From DASVHS01 sp038244815 (GTDB taxonomy: Bacteria; Acidobacteriota; Thermoanaerobaculia; Gp7-AA8): a DNA stretch of 64,000 nt. Both the position numbers and the translations under genes were made by a program. The stretch lies in contig JBBRTB010000003.1 of NCBI GenBank assembly GCA_038244815.1, positions 62,001 through 126,000 on the forward strand, given 5' to 3'. A model generated the notes under the pieces. The model worked only from the letters and a program-made list of their open reading frames with translations, did no database searches and was not told the origin of the DNA. How positions within the stretch are numbered: the first letter of the stretch is position 1; each line of letters starts with the position of its first letter. Below are positions 1 through 7,565 of this stretch, piece after piece.

Positions 1-276
1 ATCGACGTCGAGAAAACGGAGAACGAGATCGCGAGCGGACTCCATGAAGTCCGTGCTCGCGTGTGACGGTCCGCTCTCGGAGTGCGGATTGCCGAAGACC
101 CCTGATTCGAGCAGCTTCTGATGAGCCAGGATCTGCGACGCGCCGTAAAGCGCGCTGCCGGTATAGTCGAGATAGGCGGAATGCTCGCCATCCAGACGTC
201 CGAACTCGCGCTCCCGCAACGCCGCGAACGAGGTCTCATGCCTCGGCCCACGGGCATCGGTTTTCAGCATCAGCAT
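1..276 (-). CDS. Class V aminotransferase / cysteine-desulfurase-like protein (3' part outside window)
   Basis: The first 92 codons of a PLP-dependent class V aminotransferase; the rest lies beyond the window edge. Near residues 37-44 the segment LDYTGSAL matches the usual 'YLD.A.....P' opening of cysteine desulfurases and selenocysteine lyases, followed by GNPHSESGPSHAS, the family's 'NPHS..S..S' strand. The catalytic lysine would lie outside. The ATG at 276 is chosen because GGAGAG precedes it at good spacing; a second ATG at 270 overlaps the upstream TGA as TGATG. It is the last visible gene of a sulfur-handling operon, so a role in mobilising sulfur from cysteine is plausible but inferred. 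Confidence 0.75.
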   Translation of the reverse strand, partial: MLMLKTDARGPRHETSFAALREREFGRLDGEHSAYLDYTGSALYGASQILAHQKLLESGVFGNPHSESGPSHASTDFMESARDLVLRFLDVD

Positions 277-710
277 CCGCCTCTCCGTTCACCGCCGAAG
301 TACCGGCTCGCCGCGGTCGGATGCTTGGGGTGCAGGACTTCGTTGCGCCACGCATCGAAGCCGCCGTCCAGAACATACACCCGGCGGCCAAACCGCTGCC
401 TGGCCTGCTCGATGGCCGCCGCGTCCGCGACCAGAACGACCGCGTCGCCGTCGCCGACACGCAGCGACTCCAGCGCTGCGTGTTGCGCACCGGGGATATG
501 GTAGTCGTCAAATTCCGCGCGCGTTCGCACGTCGACGACACGCAGCCCCGGTCTGTGCGACCTGATCCAGCCGGCCAGGTCACTGGCGCTGACCGTCTTC
601 GGAAGTGCATACGGGCTGCCGGCAAACGGCGCCAGCACACCGAGCGACAGCACCGCGACCGCAAGGGCACGGCGTGAGGGGGTCCATGTCACACGCGTCT
701 CTCGATCCAT
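270..710 (-). CDS. Single-domain rhodanese-like protein lacking the usual active-site cysteine
   Basis: About 146 residues with an N-terminal hydrophobic export segment (ALAVAVLSLGVLAPFAG) and one rhodanese fold: VVDVRTRAEFDDYHIPGA in the first half and VYVLDGGFDAW near the end. The catalytic loop, normally C-x-x-G-x-R after the central strand, reads ADAAAIEQA here, with no cysteine. It is probably exported and may bind rather than transfer sulfane sulfur. The ATG at 710 lies 22 nt inside the upstream YeeE gene; a GTG at 692 would instead give a GTGA overlap like the ATGA overlaps elsewhere in this operon and may be the true start. Confidence 0.8.
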   Translation of the reverse strand: MDRETRVTWTPSRRALAVAVLSLGVLAPFAGSPYALPKTVSASDLAGWIRSHRPGLRVVDVRTRAEFDDYHIPGAQHAALESLRVGDGDAVVLVADAAAIEQARQRFGRRVYVLDGGFDAWRNEVLHPKHPTAASRYFGGERRGGC

Positions 711-1261
711 TCGGCGACGCCGAAGCCGGCGAGCGCCATCATTACGACAGCAAACACAATAACGCCATATGGAGCATGCGCGAGTTGAGCCAACGTCACA
801 AATCCGCGCGACGTCGACTCGTAAAACGAGGCCAGAGGAGCGAAAGCCAGGCCCGTGGCCAGTACACCGAAAAACATCCCGATGACGACGAAGGCCCCGT
901 CACCCCGGCCGCTGGCGGCGGCGACGCAGGAGGTGCCGGGACACAAGCCGGCGATGACGAACCCGGCCCCGAACAGAAACCCTCCGGCGAGTTGCGGCAG
1001 GAGGTACGTCGGCGGCACGTACACCCGCGACAGATCGAGCACACCCAGACGGGCCAGCCAGAATGCGCCGAGCATGGCCACGACGATCGCGCTGAACATC
1101 ACCTTGAAGACCGTGAAGTCGGTGAAGTAGAACTGGCCGGTGAGCTTTCGCGCGCTGCCCAGGCCGGCCCGCTCGAGCGTCCAGCCGAAGGCGATGCCGA
1201 TGGCGAACGCCGCGGCGAGCGCCACCGCGGGATTGCTGCCGTCGACCAGCGGCGCTGTCAT
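689..1261 (-). CDS. YeeE/YedE family sulfur-transport membrane protein (second half-transporter)
   Basis: A 190-residue polytopic membrane protein of the YeeE/YedE family, which imports thiosulfate-type sulfur. It starts at the ATG at 1261, whose ATGA overlaps the stop of the preceding gene. Typical features are GWTLERAGLGSARKLTGQFY near the N terminus and the cysteine motif AGLCPGTSCVAAASGRGDG in the middle, whose cysteines are thought to relay sulfur in this family. At this size it is a half-size protein, expected to work with its neighbour at 1258-1794. The flanking rhodaneses support a sulfur role. Confidence 0.85.
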   Translation of the reverse strand: MTAPLVDGSNPAVALAAAFAIGIAFGWTLERAGLGSARKLTGQFYFTDFTVFKVMFSAIVVAMLGAFWLARLGVLDLSRVYVPPTYLLPQLAGGFLFGAGFVIAGLCPGTSCVAAASGRGDGAFVVIGMFFGVLATGLAFAPLASFYESTSRGFVTLAQLAHAPYGVIVFAVVMMALAGFGVAEWIERRV

Positions 1262-1794
1262 CGCCACTCTCTCCTCGCGAACGGTGCGACGAGATACGCG
1301 GCGGCGAACGCGGTGAGTATGAACAGCCAGCTTCCGGCGCTCAGTAGCGCGCCGCCGGTCAGCGCCAGTCCGCTCGTGCAGCCGCGCGCCAGCACGGCGC
1401 CGAGGCCCATCACCGCGCCGCCGCCGAACGCTGCGGCGAGCCGGCCGTTGCGCGAGATGCGCGGCCCGCGCTCCACCTCGCGGCGAATCCGTCCGGCCAG
1501 TCGCGCCGACAGATATCCACCGAGAAACACGCCGGCGATCTCGAACAGCAACCAGTCCAGCCACGGTCCTCCGCCGCCGAGGTAGCGGGAGAAGTAGGGA
1601 CTGGAACCGGCACGCGCCGGATCGGCCGCGGCGACGATACCCGCCGCGGTGGTGGCGAACGCCCCCGACGCGCCCAGTCCGCGCCCGGCAACGACGAAGG
1701 ACGCGAGCAGAACGAGACCGAGCGCCGTGCCGGCCACATAAGGGTCTGCGTACGGCCGGTCCGAGGCCTGAGGCCCGAGGCCCGAGGCCTTCAT
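1258..1794 (-). CDS. YeeE/YedE family sulfur-transport membrane protein (first half-transporter)
   Basis: A 178-residue polytopic membrane protein. The conserved cysteine motif RGCTSGLALTG sits near residues 130-145, with a hydrophobic C-terminal helix. It pairs with the adjacent YeeE-like gene and overlaps both neighbours by ATGA. The N terminus is odd: the start codon lies directly beside four copies of a GCCTCGG-type heptamer, so residues 3-11 read ASGLGPQAS. That segment looks like a repeat insertion rather than conserved protein, so the ancestral start may have differed. Confidence 0.82.
   Translation of the reverse strand: MKASGLGPQASDRPYADPYVAGTALGLVLLASFVVAGRGLGASGAFATTAAGIVAAADPARAGSSPYFSRYLGGGGPWLDWLLFEIAGVFLGGYLSARLAGRIRREVERGPRISRNGRLAAAFGGGAVMGLGAVLARGCTSGLALTGGALLSAGSWLFILTAFAAAYLVAPFARREWR
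1761..1788 (-). repeat. GCCTCGG heptamer repeat, four copies, at a gene start
   Basis: Four tandem 7-mers on the minus strand (three GCCTCGG and one GCCTCAG), within the first codons of the YeeE gene at 1258-1794. Because 7 is not a multiple of 3, three copies span seven codons and encode ASGLGP(R/Q). The same unit in the same coding orientation occurs at 8329-8356, and related units at 53587-53614. Confidence 0.8.
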
Positions 1795-2714
1795 CGGTTC
1801 GTCTTCGCCGACGGATTGTCGACCGGGAAATCGGTGTGCTTCGACCAGTCCTCGAAGGAGCCGTCGTACAGCATCACCGGATGTCCGAGGGTGCGCGCGG
1901 CAAACAGCATCGCCGTGGCCTGCTGTCCGATGTGGCAATAGCCGATGATGGTGTCGTCCGGCTTCACGCCCGCTTTCGCGAACAGATCGTTGAGCTCCTG
2001 GGGAGACTTCAACATCAGTTGATCGTCGGTGATCGACGTGAACGGAACGCTGTGCGCGCCAGCGATGTGGCCGGTGCGGTGCGTGTGTCCCATCGAGTCG
2101 CCCGTGTCGACGCCGTCATAGAAAGCCGGCGACCGGCCGTCGACGATGGCGACGTGCGGCGTGTCGAGATGGGCGCGAACGTAATTCGCGTCGACGACGA
2201 TCGGCTTGATCGCCAGCGGCGTGAGCGAGCCGCTCTTCGCCGGCGGCACGTCCTTTGTCACCGCCCCTCCGTTGCGAACCCAGGCGTCCATGCCGCCGTC
2301 GAGCAGCGAGGTACGGTCGCCGAGACCGGCGTAGTCGAGCGTGAACACGATGCGCGTCGAGGGCGAGACCCAGTCTTTCCCGTAATAAACCACGATGCGC
2401 GACGAATCCGAGATGCCCAGCGCTTCGAGATCGTGGCGCAGATCGCCGGCCGGCGGCATCTGCAGCATCAACCCGTCGGTCTTGAATTCGTGATCGGAGA
2501 CCGAGACGTCTTTCTGCGACACGAAGCGCGCGCCGGGGATGTGCGCCGCGTCGTACTGCGCTTTGTCCCCGACATGAAGCAGCACGAGATCGGGATCGTG
2601 GAGATGCGAGGCAAGCCACGAGGCGTCGACGACGATCTTGTCGCGTGGGGATGCGGCCGCCGCTACAGCGACGAGCAACAGGATCGAGAACATCACAGCG
2701 AAACGAGTGCGCAT
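1791..2714 (-). CDS. Exported tandem-domain rhodanese (thiosulfate/3-mercaptopyruvate sulfurtransferase type)
   Basis: A 307-residue protein with a signal peptide (MRTRFAVMFSILLLVAVAAA) and two rhodanese domains. The N-terminal domain, about 28-150, keeps the fold (HIPGARF, LLDGGMDAWVRNGG) but lacks a loop cysteine. The C-terminal domain, about 170-295, has the active loop GYCHIGQQAT with the expected cysteine. An inactive N-terminal plus active C-terminal domain is the family's usual arrangement. It is the first gene of the operon running to position 1; periplasmic sulfur release feeding the YeeE importers is a reasonable inference. Confidence 0.9.
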   Translation of the reverse strand: MRTRFAVMFSILLLVAVAAAASPRDKIVVDASWLASHLHDPDLVLLHVGDKAQYDAAHIPGARFVSQKDVSVSDHEFKTDGLMLQMPPAGDLRHDLEALGISDSSRIVVYYGKDWVSPSTRIVFTLDYAGLGDRTSLLDGGMDAWVRNGGAVTKDVPPAKSGSLTPLAIKPIVVDANYVRAHLDTPHVAIVDGRSPAFYDGVDTGDSMGHTHRTGHIAGAHSVPFTSITDDQLMLKSPQELNDLFAKAGVKPDDTIIGYCHIGQQATAMLFAARTLGHPVMLYDGSFEDWSKHTDFPVDNPSAKTNR

Positions 2715-2865
2715 GCATTCACCTCACCGCCATCGTCGGCCCGATCGAGGGCCACCGCAGTGACTTTGCAGCGAAACGACCTCCCTGGGCAGCGAATCGG
2801 AAAACGGGGTCGGGGGAAACACATCCACCCGGAATCCTCGCCGTCTTCGCGGCGCGGAATGACGG

Positions 2866-5670
2866 TCAGGCGGCCGTCCGGGCCAGCAGGCCGGCGGCGC
2901 ACGCGGTGAGCATCTGGAAGTCCCACGGTTTCGAGAGCACCGCCACATGCGGCGGGGCGGAGAGCGCTTCGACGAGCCGCTGGTCGCCGTGCCCGGTCGA
3001 GAAGATGGTCAGCAGTCCGGGGTGAGTGAGCACGGCCTGCTGATAGACCTCGGTTCCACTCATGTCGGGAAGGCCGACATCGAGAATCAGAAGGTCGGGA
3101 CGCGAAGATCGGAGGCTGGCGAGAGCATCCAGACCTCCACCGACCCACTGGCACTCGATCCCTCCCATTTCCAGGAGCGCCGCGATTCCTTCCCCGACCG
3201 AGAGGTCGTCTTCGACGAGCAGAACCGTGTGGATGGTCGCCCACGGATCGACTGTGCGTAGAACGCCGGGGATCGTCGCGGCTGGCGTCGCTTTCCTGAG
3301 CAGGATGTGAAACGTCGTCCCGGTACCAAGCCGGCTCTCGACATGCACCCTCCCGCCGTGCGCGCTTACGATCTGCCTGACGATCGACAGTCCCAGTCCT
3401 GTGCCCGCCGTTCCCTTTGTCGTGAAGAGCGGTTCGAAGATTCTCTCCAGGGCCTCGGGTTCGATGCCGGATCCGGTATCGCTCACGAAGAAGTGGGCCC
3501 ATTTCGTGGCATCGCCGCTCTGGATCCCGAGCTCGGGGGCCCGCCCGGGTGAGAGCGTTTCGAGTCCCAGCGTGACCGTCCCGCCCGCGGCCATTGCGTC
3601 CTGCGCGTTCGCGACCAGATTCATCAGCATCTGCTGGAGCTGTCCGGCGTCTCCTGACAAAAGCAGCCCCTGCTCACAGGAGACTTGTAACTCGATCGCA
3701 TCACCGGCCGAGCGGCGGACCTCCTGGGCGAGCGATGCCAGGAACGCTGCCGCATCGATGGGCAACAGCTCCGGCTCATTCACGGCACGGGTGAACCTGA
3801 GGATGCCCCGCGTCGCCGCACGGCCACGTTCGATGCCACGGGTGATCTGCGCCGACGCCTCGCGAAGGGGCGAGTCTTCATCCGCCATGCGCGCGACGAT
3901 CTCGGCGAACGGGAGGATTCCCATCATCACGTTGTTCATCTCGTGAGCGATACTGGCCGCGATGTGCCCCAGACTGGCCACGCGCGCTGAATGCTCGAGC
4001 TGATGCTGAAGGTTCTTTTCCTTCGAGACGTTCGTGATCACCAGGAGGAGATGAGGCTCTCCACGGATCTCCACGGGAGCGGTGCTGAGGATGACGTCCA
4101 GGAGTGCGCCATCGCGGCGGACGGCCAGGGTTTCCCACGAACGGGCATCGTTCCACTTTGACTCCGTGGCCACCACGTTCCGGATCTCGGTTTCTTCGGG
4201 ATCGATGAGATCGACACCGGGACGTCCGGCGAGCTGATCGACCGGCCAGCCGTGCATCGTCTCCGCGGCACGATTGGCCGTGACGATCCGTCCCGTTCTG
4301 TCGAGGATGACGATGCCGTTGGTCACTCCATCGAAGATGGCGCGGTAGCGCTCCTCCTGATGCCGGATCTCCTCCTCCGCGATATGCCGGCCGGAAACGT
4401 CGCGCACATAGACACTGAGTCCGTCATCGTCCGGATAGGCGCGAACCTCCAGCCAGATGCCGCGCCGGCGGTGGAACGCCTCGAAGATGACCGGCACTTT
4501 CTCTTCCATCGTTCGCCGGAAGGCGGCTTCGAACTCCGCGCCGGCCTCGGAGCCGAACTGCTCCAGGATCGTGAAGCCGAGCAACCGGTCGCGCGGTGTC
4601 TGGATCAGGCGCTCGTACTCCCGATTGACGAATGTGGAGCGCCACGAGGCGTCGGCCGCGAAGAATCCCTCATCGAGGTGATCGAGCGTCTGGATGAGCC
4701 GCTCTCCGATCCTGCTCCGTTCCAGTTCGGCCGTCCGCCGCCGATGAATCAGGAAGAGCAGGCCGGCGCAAAACGCGGCGATGAACGCGGTGGCGGCCGA
4801 CGCCATGATGTAGTAACGGCGCCCCCGGTCGCGCACAGGAGCAAGGACCGTGGTCGCGTTGGTCCCCACCGTGGCGATCAGCGGATAGTTTGGCAGCGTT
4901 CGGTAACTGAAGAACTTTTCGACCCCGTCGAGAGCGCCCCGCCCTGAATAGCTGCCGATCGACGCACGGCGCTGTTGCGTCATCAGCGCAGAGTGACCGA
5001 CGTCCTCGCCAAAGCTGGTTTTCTGCCCTACGCGCCGGGCCAGGGTCACGCCATCGATCCGGATCAGCGACATCACGTCGCCGGGACCGAATGCAGCACC
5101 CTCGAAGAGATCCGTGAAATAGCGCGGCTCGACGCCGATGAGCACGATCCCGTCAAACGTTCCGTCGGGATGATTCAGGCGCCGGGAGAGTTGAACTCCC
5201 CATCGTCCGGTGATCCGGCCCAACACCGGCCCGGTGATCAGCATGCGCCCGGAGTCGTGCTGGCGGTGAGCGACGAACGCCTGACGATCCCCGATACTGA
5301 TGGGGCGCGAGGCCGGCCAGGAGTTGGCCACCCGTCCTTTCTCGTCCGCCCGAAAGACGATGACGAAGCCGGCCTGTCGGGCCGCCTCCGGGGGAATCAG
5401 GCGATCGACGGGGAAAGAAGGATCCTCGTGCTCGTAGTAATTCTTGAGAATACGGAGAACGTTGTCGGCCCCGAGCAGAAGCCGCGTGGTGCGGACCTCC
5501 AGCGCCAGAGCCAGATTCTCATTCTTTCGAAACTCGCTCTGCGACGCGTCGACGGCGTCCGTGCGGGCGCGATCGATGGTGTAGATCCAGATCGCTGCGA
5601 TCAGGAGGAGTGCGAATGCGCAGAGAGCCAGCGCAACGACCGAAAAGCGTGCTTCGCGCTCGAACTTCAT
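2866..5670 (-). CDS. Membrane hybrid sensor histidine kinase with PAS domains and a C-terminal receiver
   Basis: A 934-residue protein. One transmembrane helix lies at about 10-32 and a second at about 285-310, flanking an extracytoplasmic sensor region. Two PAS-type domains follow. The dimerisation domain carries SIAHEMNN (phosphoacceptor His near 576). The ATPase domain shows LVANAQDAM (N box), DTGSGI (G1) and GTGLGLSIV (G2). A receiver closes the protein, with LILDVGLPD (phosphoacceptor Asp near 864) and SKPW. With no separate regulator adjacent, the output probably passes through a phosphorelay to an unlinked protein. Confidence 0.93.
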   Translation of the reverse strand: MKFEREARFSVVALALCAFALLLIAAIWIYTIDRARTDAVDASQSEFRKNENLALALEVRTTRLLLGADNVLRILKNYYEHEDPSFPVDRLIPPEAARQAGFVIVFRADEKGRVANSWPASRPISIGDRQAFVAHRQHDSGRMLITGPVLGRITGRWGVQLSRRLNHPDGTFDGIVLIGVEPRYFTDLFEGAAFGPGDVMSLIRIDGVTLARRVGQKTSFGEDVGHSALMTQQRRASIGSYSGRGALDGVEKFFSYRTLPNYPLIATVGTNATTVLAPVRDRGRRYYIMASAATAFIAAFCAGLLFLIHRRRTAELERSRIGERLIQTLDHLDEGFFAADASWRSTFVNREYERLIQTPRDRLLGFTILEQFGSEAGAEFEAAFRRTMEEKVPVIFEAFHRRRGIWLEVRAYPDDDGLSVYVRDVSGRHIAEEEIRHQEERYRAIFDGVTNGIVILDRTGRIVTANRAAETMHGWPVDQLAGRPGVDLIDPEETEIRNVVATESKWNDARSWETLAVRRDGALLDVILSTAPVEIRGEPHLLLVITNVSKEKNLQHQLEHSARVASLGHIAASIAHEMNNVMMGILPFAEIVARMADEDSPLREASAQITRGIERGRAATRGILRFTRAVNEPELLPIDAAAFLASLAQEVRRSAGDAIELQVSCEQGLLLSGDAGQLQQMLMNLVANAQDAMAAGGTVTLGLETLSPGRAPELGIQSGDATKWAHFFVSDTGSGIEPEALERIFEPLFTTKGTAGTGLGLSIVRQIVSAHGGRVHVESRLGTGTTFHILLRKATPAATIPGVLRTVDPWATIHTVLLVEDDLSVGEGIAALLEMGGIECQWVGGGLDALASLRSSRPDLLILDVGLPDMSGTEVYQQAVLTHPGLLTIFSTGHGDQRLVEALSAPPHVAVLSKPWDFQMLTACAAGLLARTAA

Positions 5671-5816
5671 GAAGTCCTCGGCCCGCTCGTCTGGCGCCTG
5701 GAACTCGCAGCGAAGTCGACGAGACAGGAATCACCGGATCCCCGTCCAGGATTCTGTCATAGTCCCGGGAAGTTCATGGCTGACATCACCGCCTTGCAGC
5801 GTGGGGACAGGGACTG

Positions 5817-6809
5817 ATGGCTTCGCCACTGCTCTCACTCCTGACGGGCCGCACGTCCTCGCGCGCGGTCGAAGTGATCACACCGCAGCGGACGTTCGCG
5901 GATGTGATCCTCCCGCCCCGGACGCGGCGCGCGCTCGACGAAGCCGTGGCCCAGGTTCGCAATCACGCCCTCATCTTCACGCGCTGGGGACTGGGCGAGC
6001 GGCACTCCACCGGCCTCGGGCTGGCCTTCAATTTCGCCGGTCCTCCGGGCACGGGCAAGACCATCTGCGCGGAGGCGATCGCACATTCGCTGGACATGAA
6101 ACTGCTCGTGGTCGATTACGCGGAGGTGGAGTCGATGTGGGCGGGCGAGACCCCGAAGAACATCGCCGCGGCATTTCGGGCAGCATCGGAGCAAAGAGCC
6201 GTTCTTTTTTTCGACGAGGCCGACGCCATCGCCGCCAGGCGGTCGGCATCCGCGGGTGCGAGCATGCCCTATCAGCGCGAAGCCAACATCACCGTGAACG
6301 TCCTGCTGCGCGAGCTCGAGCAATTCAACGGCGTGGTGATCTTCGCCACGAATCTCGCCGCGAACTTCGACCCGGCGTTCGAGCGGCGCATCCGCACGCA
6401 CGTGCGCTTCGACCTCCCCGGCGCCGAGGAGCGGGAGATGATCTGGCAGGTGCAGATCCATCCGCACAAGACACCGCTCGCGTCAGATGTCGACTTCCGG
6501 GCGCTCGCCGAACGATTCGAGATGACCGGCGGCGACATCAAGAACGCGGTGCTCAAGGCCGCCACCGTGGCCGCGTCCGAGGCGGGACCGGATCGCGGTA
6601 AGCAGATTCACCAGCAACACCTGGAGCGCGCCGTCGAAGACGTCCTGGCGGCGAAGTCAGTGATGAAGCAGTCGCTGTTCGACGGCCCGCCGACGCCGTA
6701 CGACCCGATACTCGAAGTGCTGAACAGAAGGATGAGCGCCGCCATCGTCCTGGCCGGAAGCGCTCTGGTGGCGGCGCTCGTTGCCGTGGCCATCGCTCTC
6801 TTGCGATAG
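5817..6809 (+). CDS. AAA+ ATPase with a C-terminal membrane anchor
   Basis: A 330-residue AAA-family ATPase. Walker A is GPPGTGKT (75-82), Walker B is LFFDEAD (130-136), sensor-1 is IFATN and the arginine-finger region is FERRIRTHV. The small C-terminal AAA domain follows, then a single hydrophobic helix at the extreme C terminus (about 308-329, ending IALLR). The fold resembles the FtsH/CDC48 branch without a protease domain, suggesting a tail-anchored remodelling ATPase; substrate unknown. The next gene starts 24 nt downstream. Confidence 0.88.
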   Translation: MASPLLSLLTGRTSSRAVEVITPQRTFADVILPPRTRRALDEAVAQVRNHALIFTRWGLGERHSTGLGLAFNFAGPPGTGKTICAEAIAHSLDMKLLVVDYAEVESMWAGETPKNIAAAFRAASEQRAVLFFDEADAIAARRSASAGASMPYQREANITVNVLLRELEQFNGVVIFATNLAANFDPAFERRIRTHVRFDLPGAEEREMIWQVQIHPHKTPLASDVDFRALAERFEMTGGDIKNAVLKAATVAASEAGPDRGKQIHQQHLERAVEDVLAAKSVMKQSLFDGPPTPYDPILEVLNRRMSAAIVLAGSALVAALVAVAIALLR

Positions 6810-6833
6810 CATCCGCATCGCATCGGAGGAAGC

Positions 6834-7565
6834 ATGCGCAAATTGCTGTTCGCGGCCGCGGTCGCGCTCGTCACCACTCCCCTCGTCGCGCAGACGGCGG
6901 ACGACATCATCGCCCGTTACATCAAAACCCTTGGCGGCGCCGATCGCATCCAGGCCATCACTACAATCCACCGCAGCGGAAAGTACGTCGGCGGAGGCGG
7001 ATTCACCGCGCCGGTCTCGCAGGAGAACAAGCGTCCGAACAAGGTGCGCGAAGAATTCACCACGCAGGGCCTCACCGGTGTGAGTGCCTATGACGGGAAA
7101 AGCGGTTGGAAGATCCAGCCGTGGGAAGGGAAGAAGGATCCCGAACCGCTCGGCGAAGAGGAATTGATCGACATCACCGATGACGCCGACTTCGACGGTC
7201 CGCTCGTCGATTACCGTCAGAAGGGCAACGCGGTCGAATACACCGGAACCGAATCGGTCGAGGGAACGGACACGTACAAACTGCGCGTGACCTCGCCGAA
7301 CGGCAGCGAGGTGCGCACGTACTACATGGACACCGATTCCTACGTCCCCATCAAGATCGATGTGAAGCGCATGGTGCGCGGCGCCGAGCGTGAATACGAA
7401 TTCTGGCCCGGCGATTACAAGCAGTCCGGCGGCGTCTACTTCCCCTACTCCCTCGAAATCAATACGAAGCGCAGCCAGAACCGGCAGAAATACGAATACG
7501 ACAAAATCGAGACGAACGTTCCGATCGACGATGGCACGTTCGAGAAGCCCGGGAGTGCGCGATGA
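6834..7565 (+). CDS. LolA-like outer-membrane lipoprotein-sorting family protein
   Basis: A 243-residue exported protein. GGAGGAAGC precedes the ATG and the signal peptide ends at LVAQ. The mature protein begins ADDIIARYIKTLGG, the amphipathic opening shared by LolA/LolB-type and DUF4292-like proteins, followed by beta-rich sequence (KVREEFTTQG, YDGKSGWKIQPW, EYEFWPGDY). The fold usually binds lipid in the periplasm. Its stop overlaps the start of the sortilin-type gene (ATGA at 7562-7565), so the two are translationally coupled. Confidence 0.75.
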   Translation: MRKLLFAAAVALVTTPLVAQTADDIIARYIKTLGGADRIQAITTIHRSGKYVGGGGFTAPVSQENKRPNKVREEFTTQGLTGVSAYDGKSGWKIQPWEGKKDPEPLGEEELIDITDDADFDGPLVDYRQKGNAVEYTGTESVEGTDTYKLRVTSPNGSEVRTYYMDTDSYVPIKIDVKRMVRGAEREYEFWPGDYKQSGGVYFPYSLEINTKRSQNRQKYEYDKIETNVPIDDGTFEKPGSAR

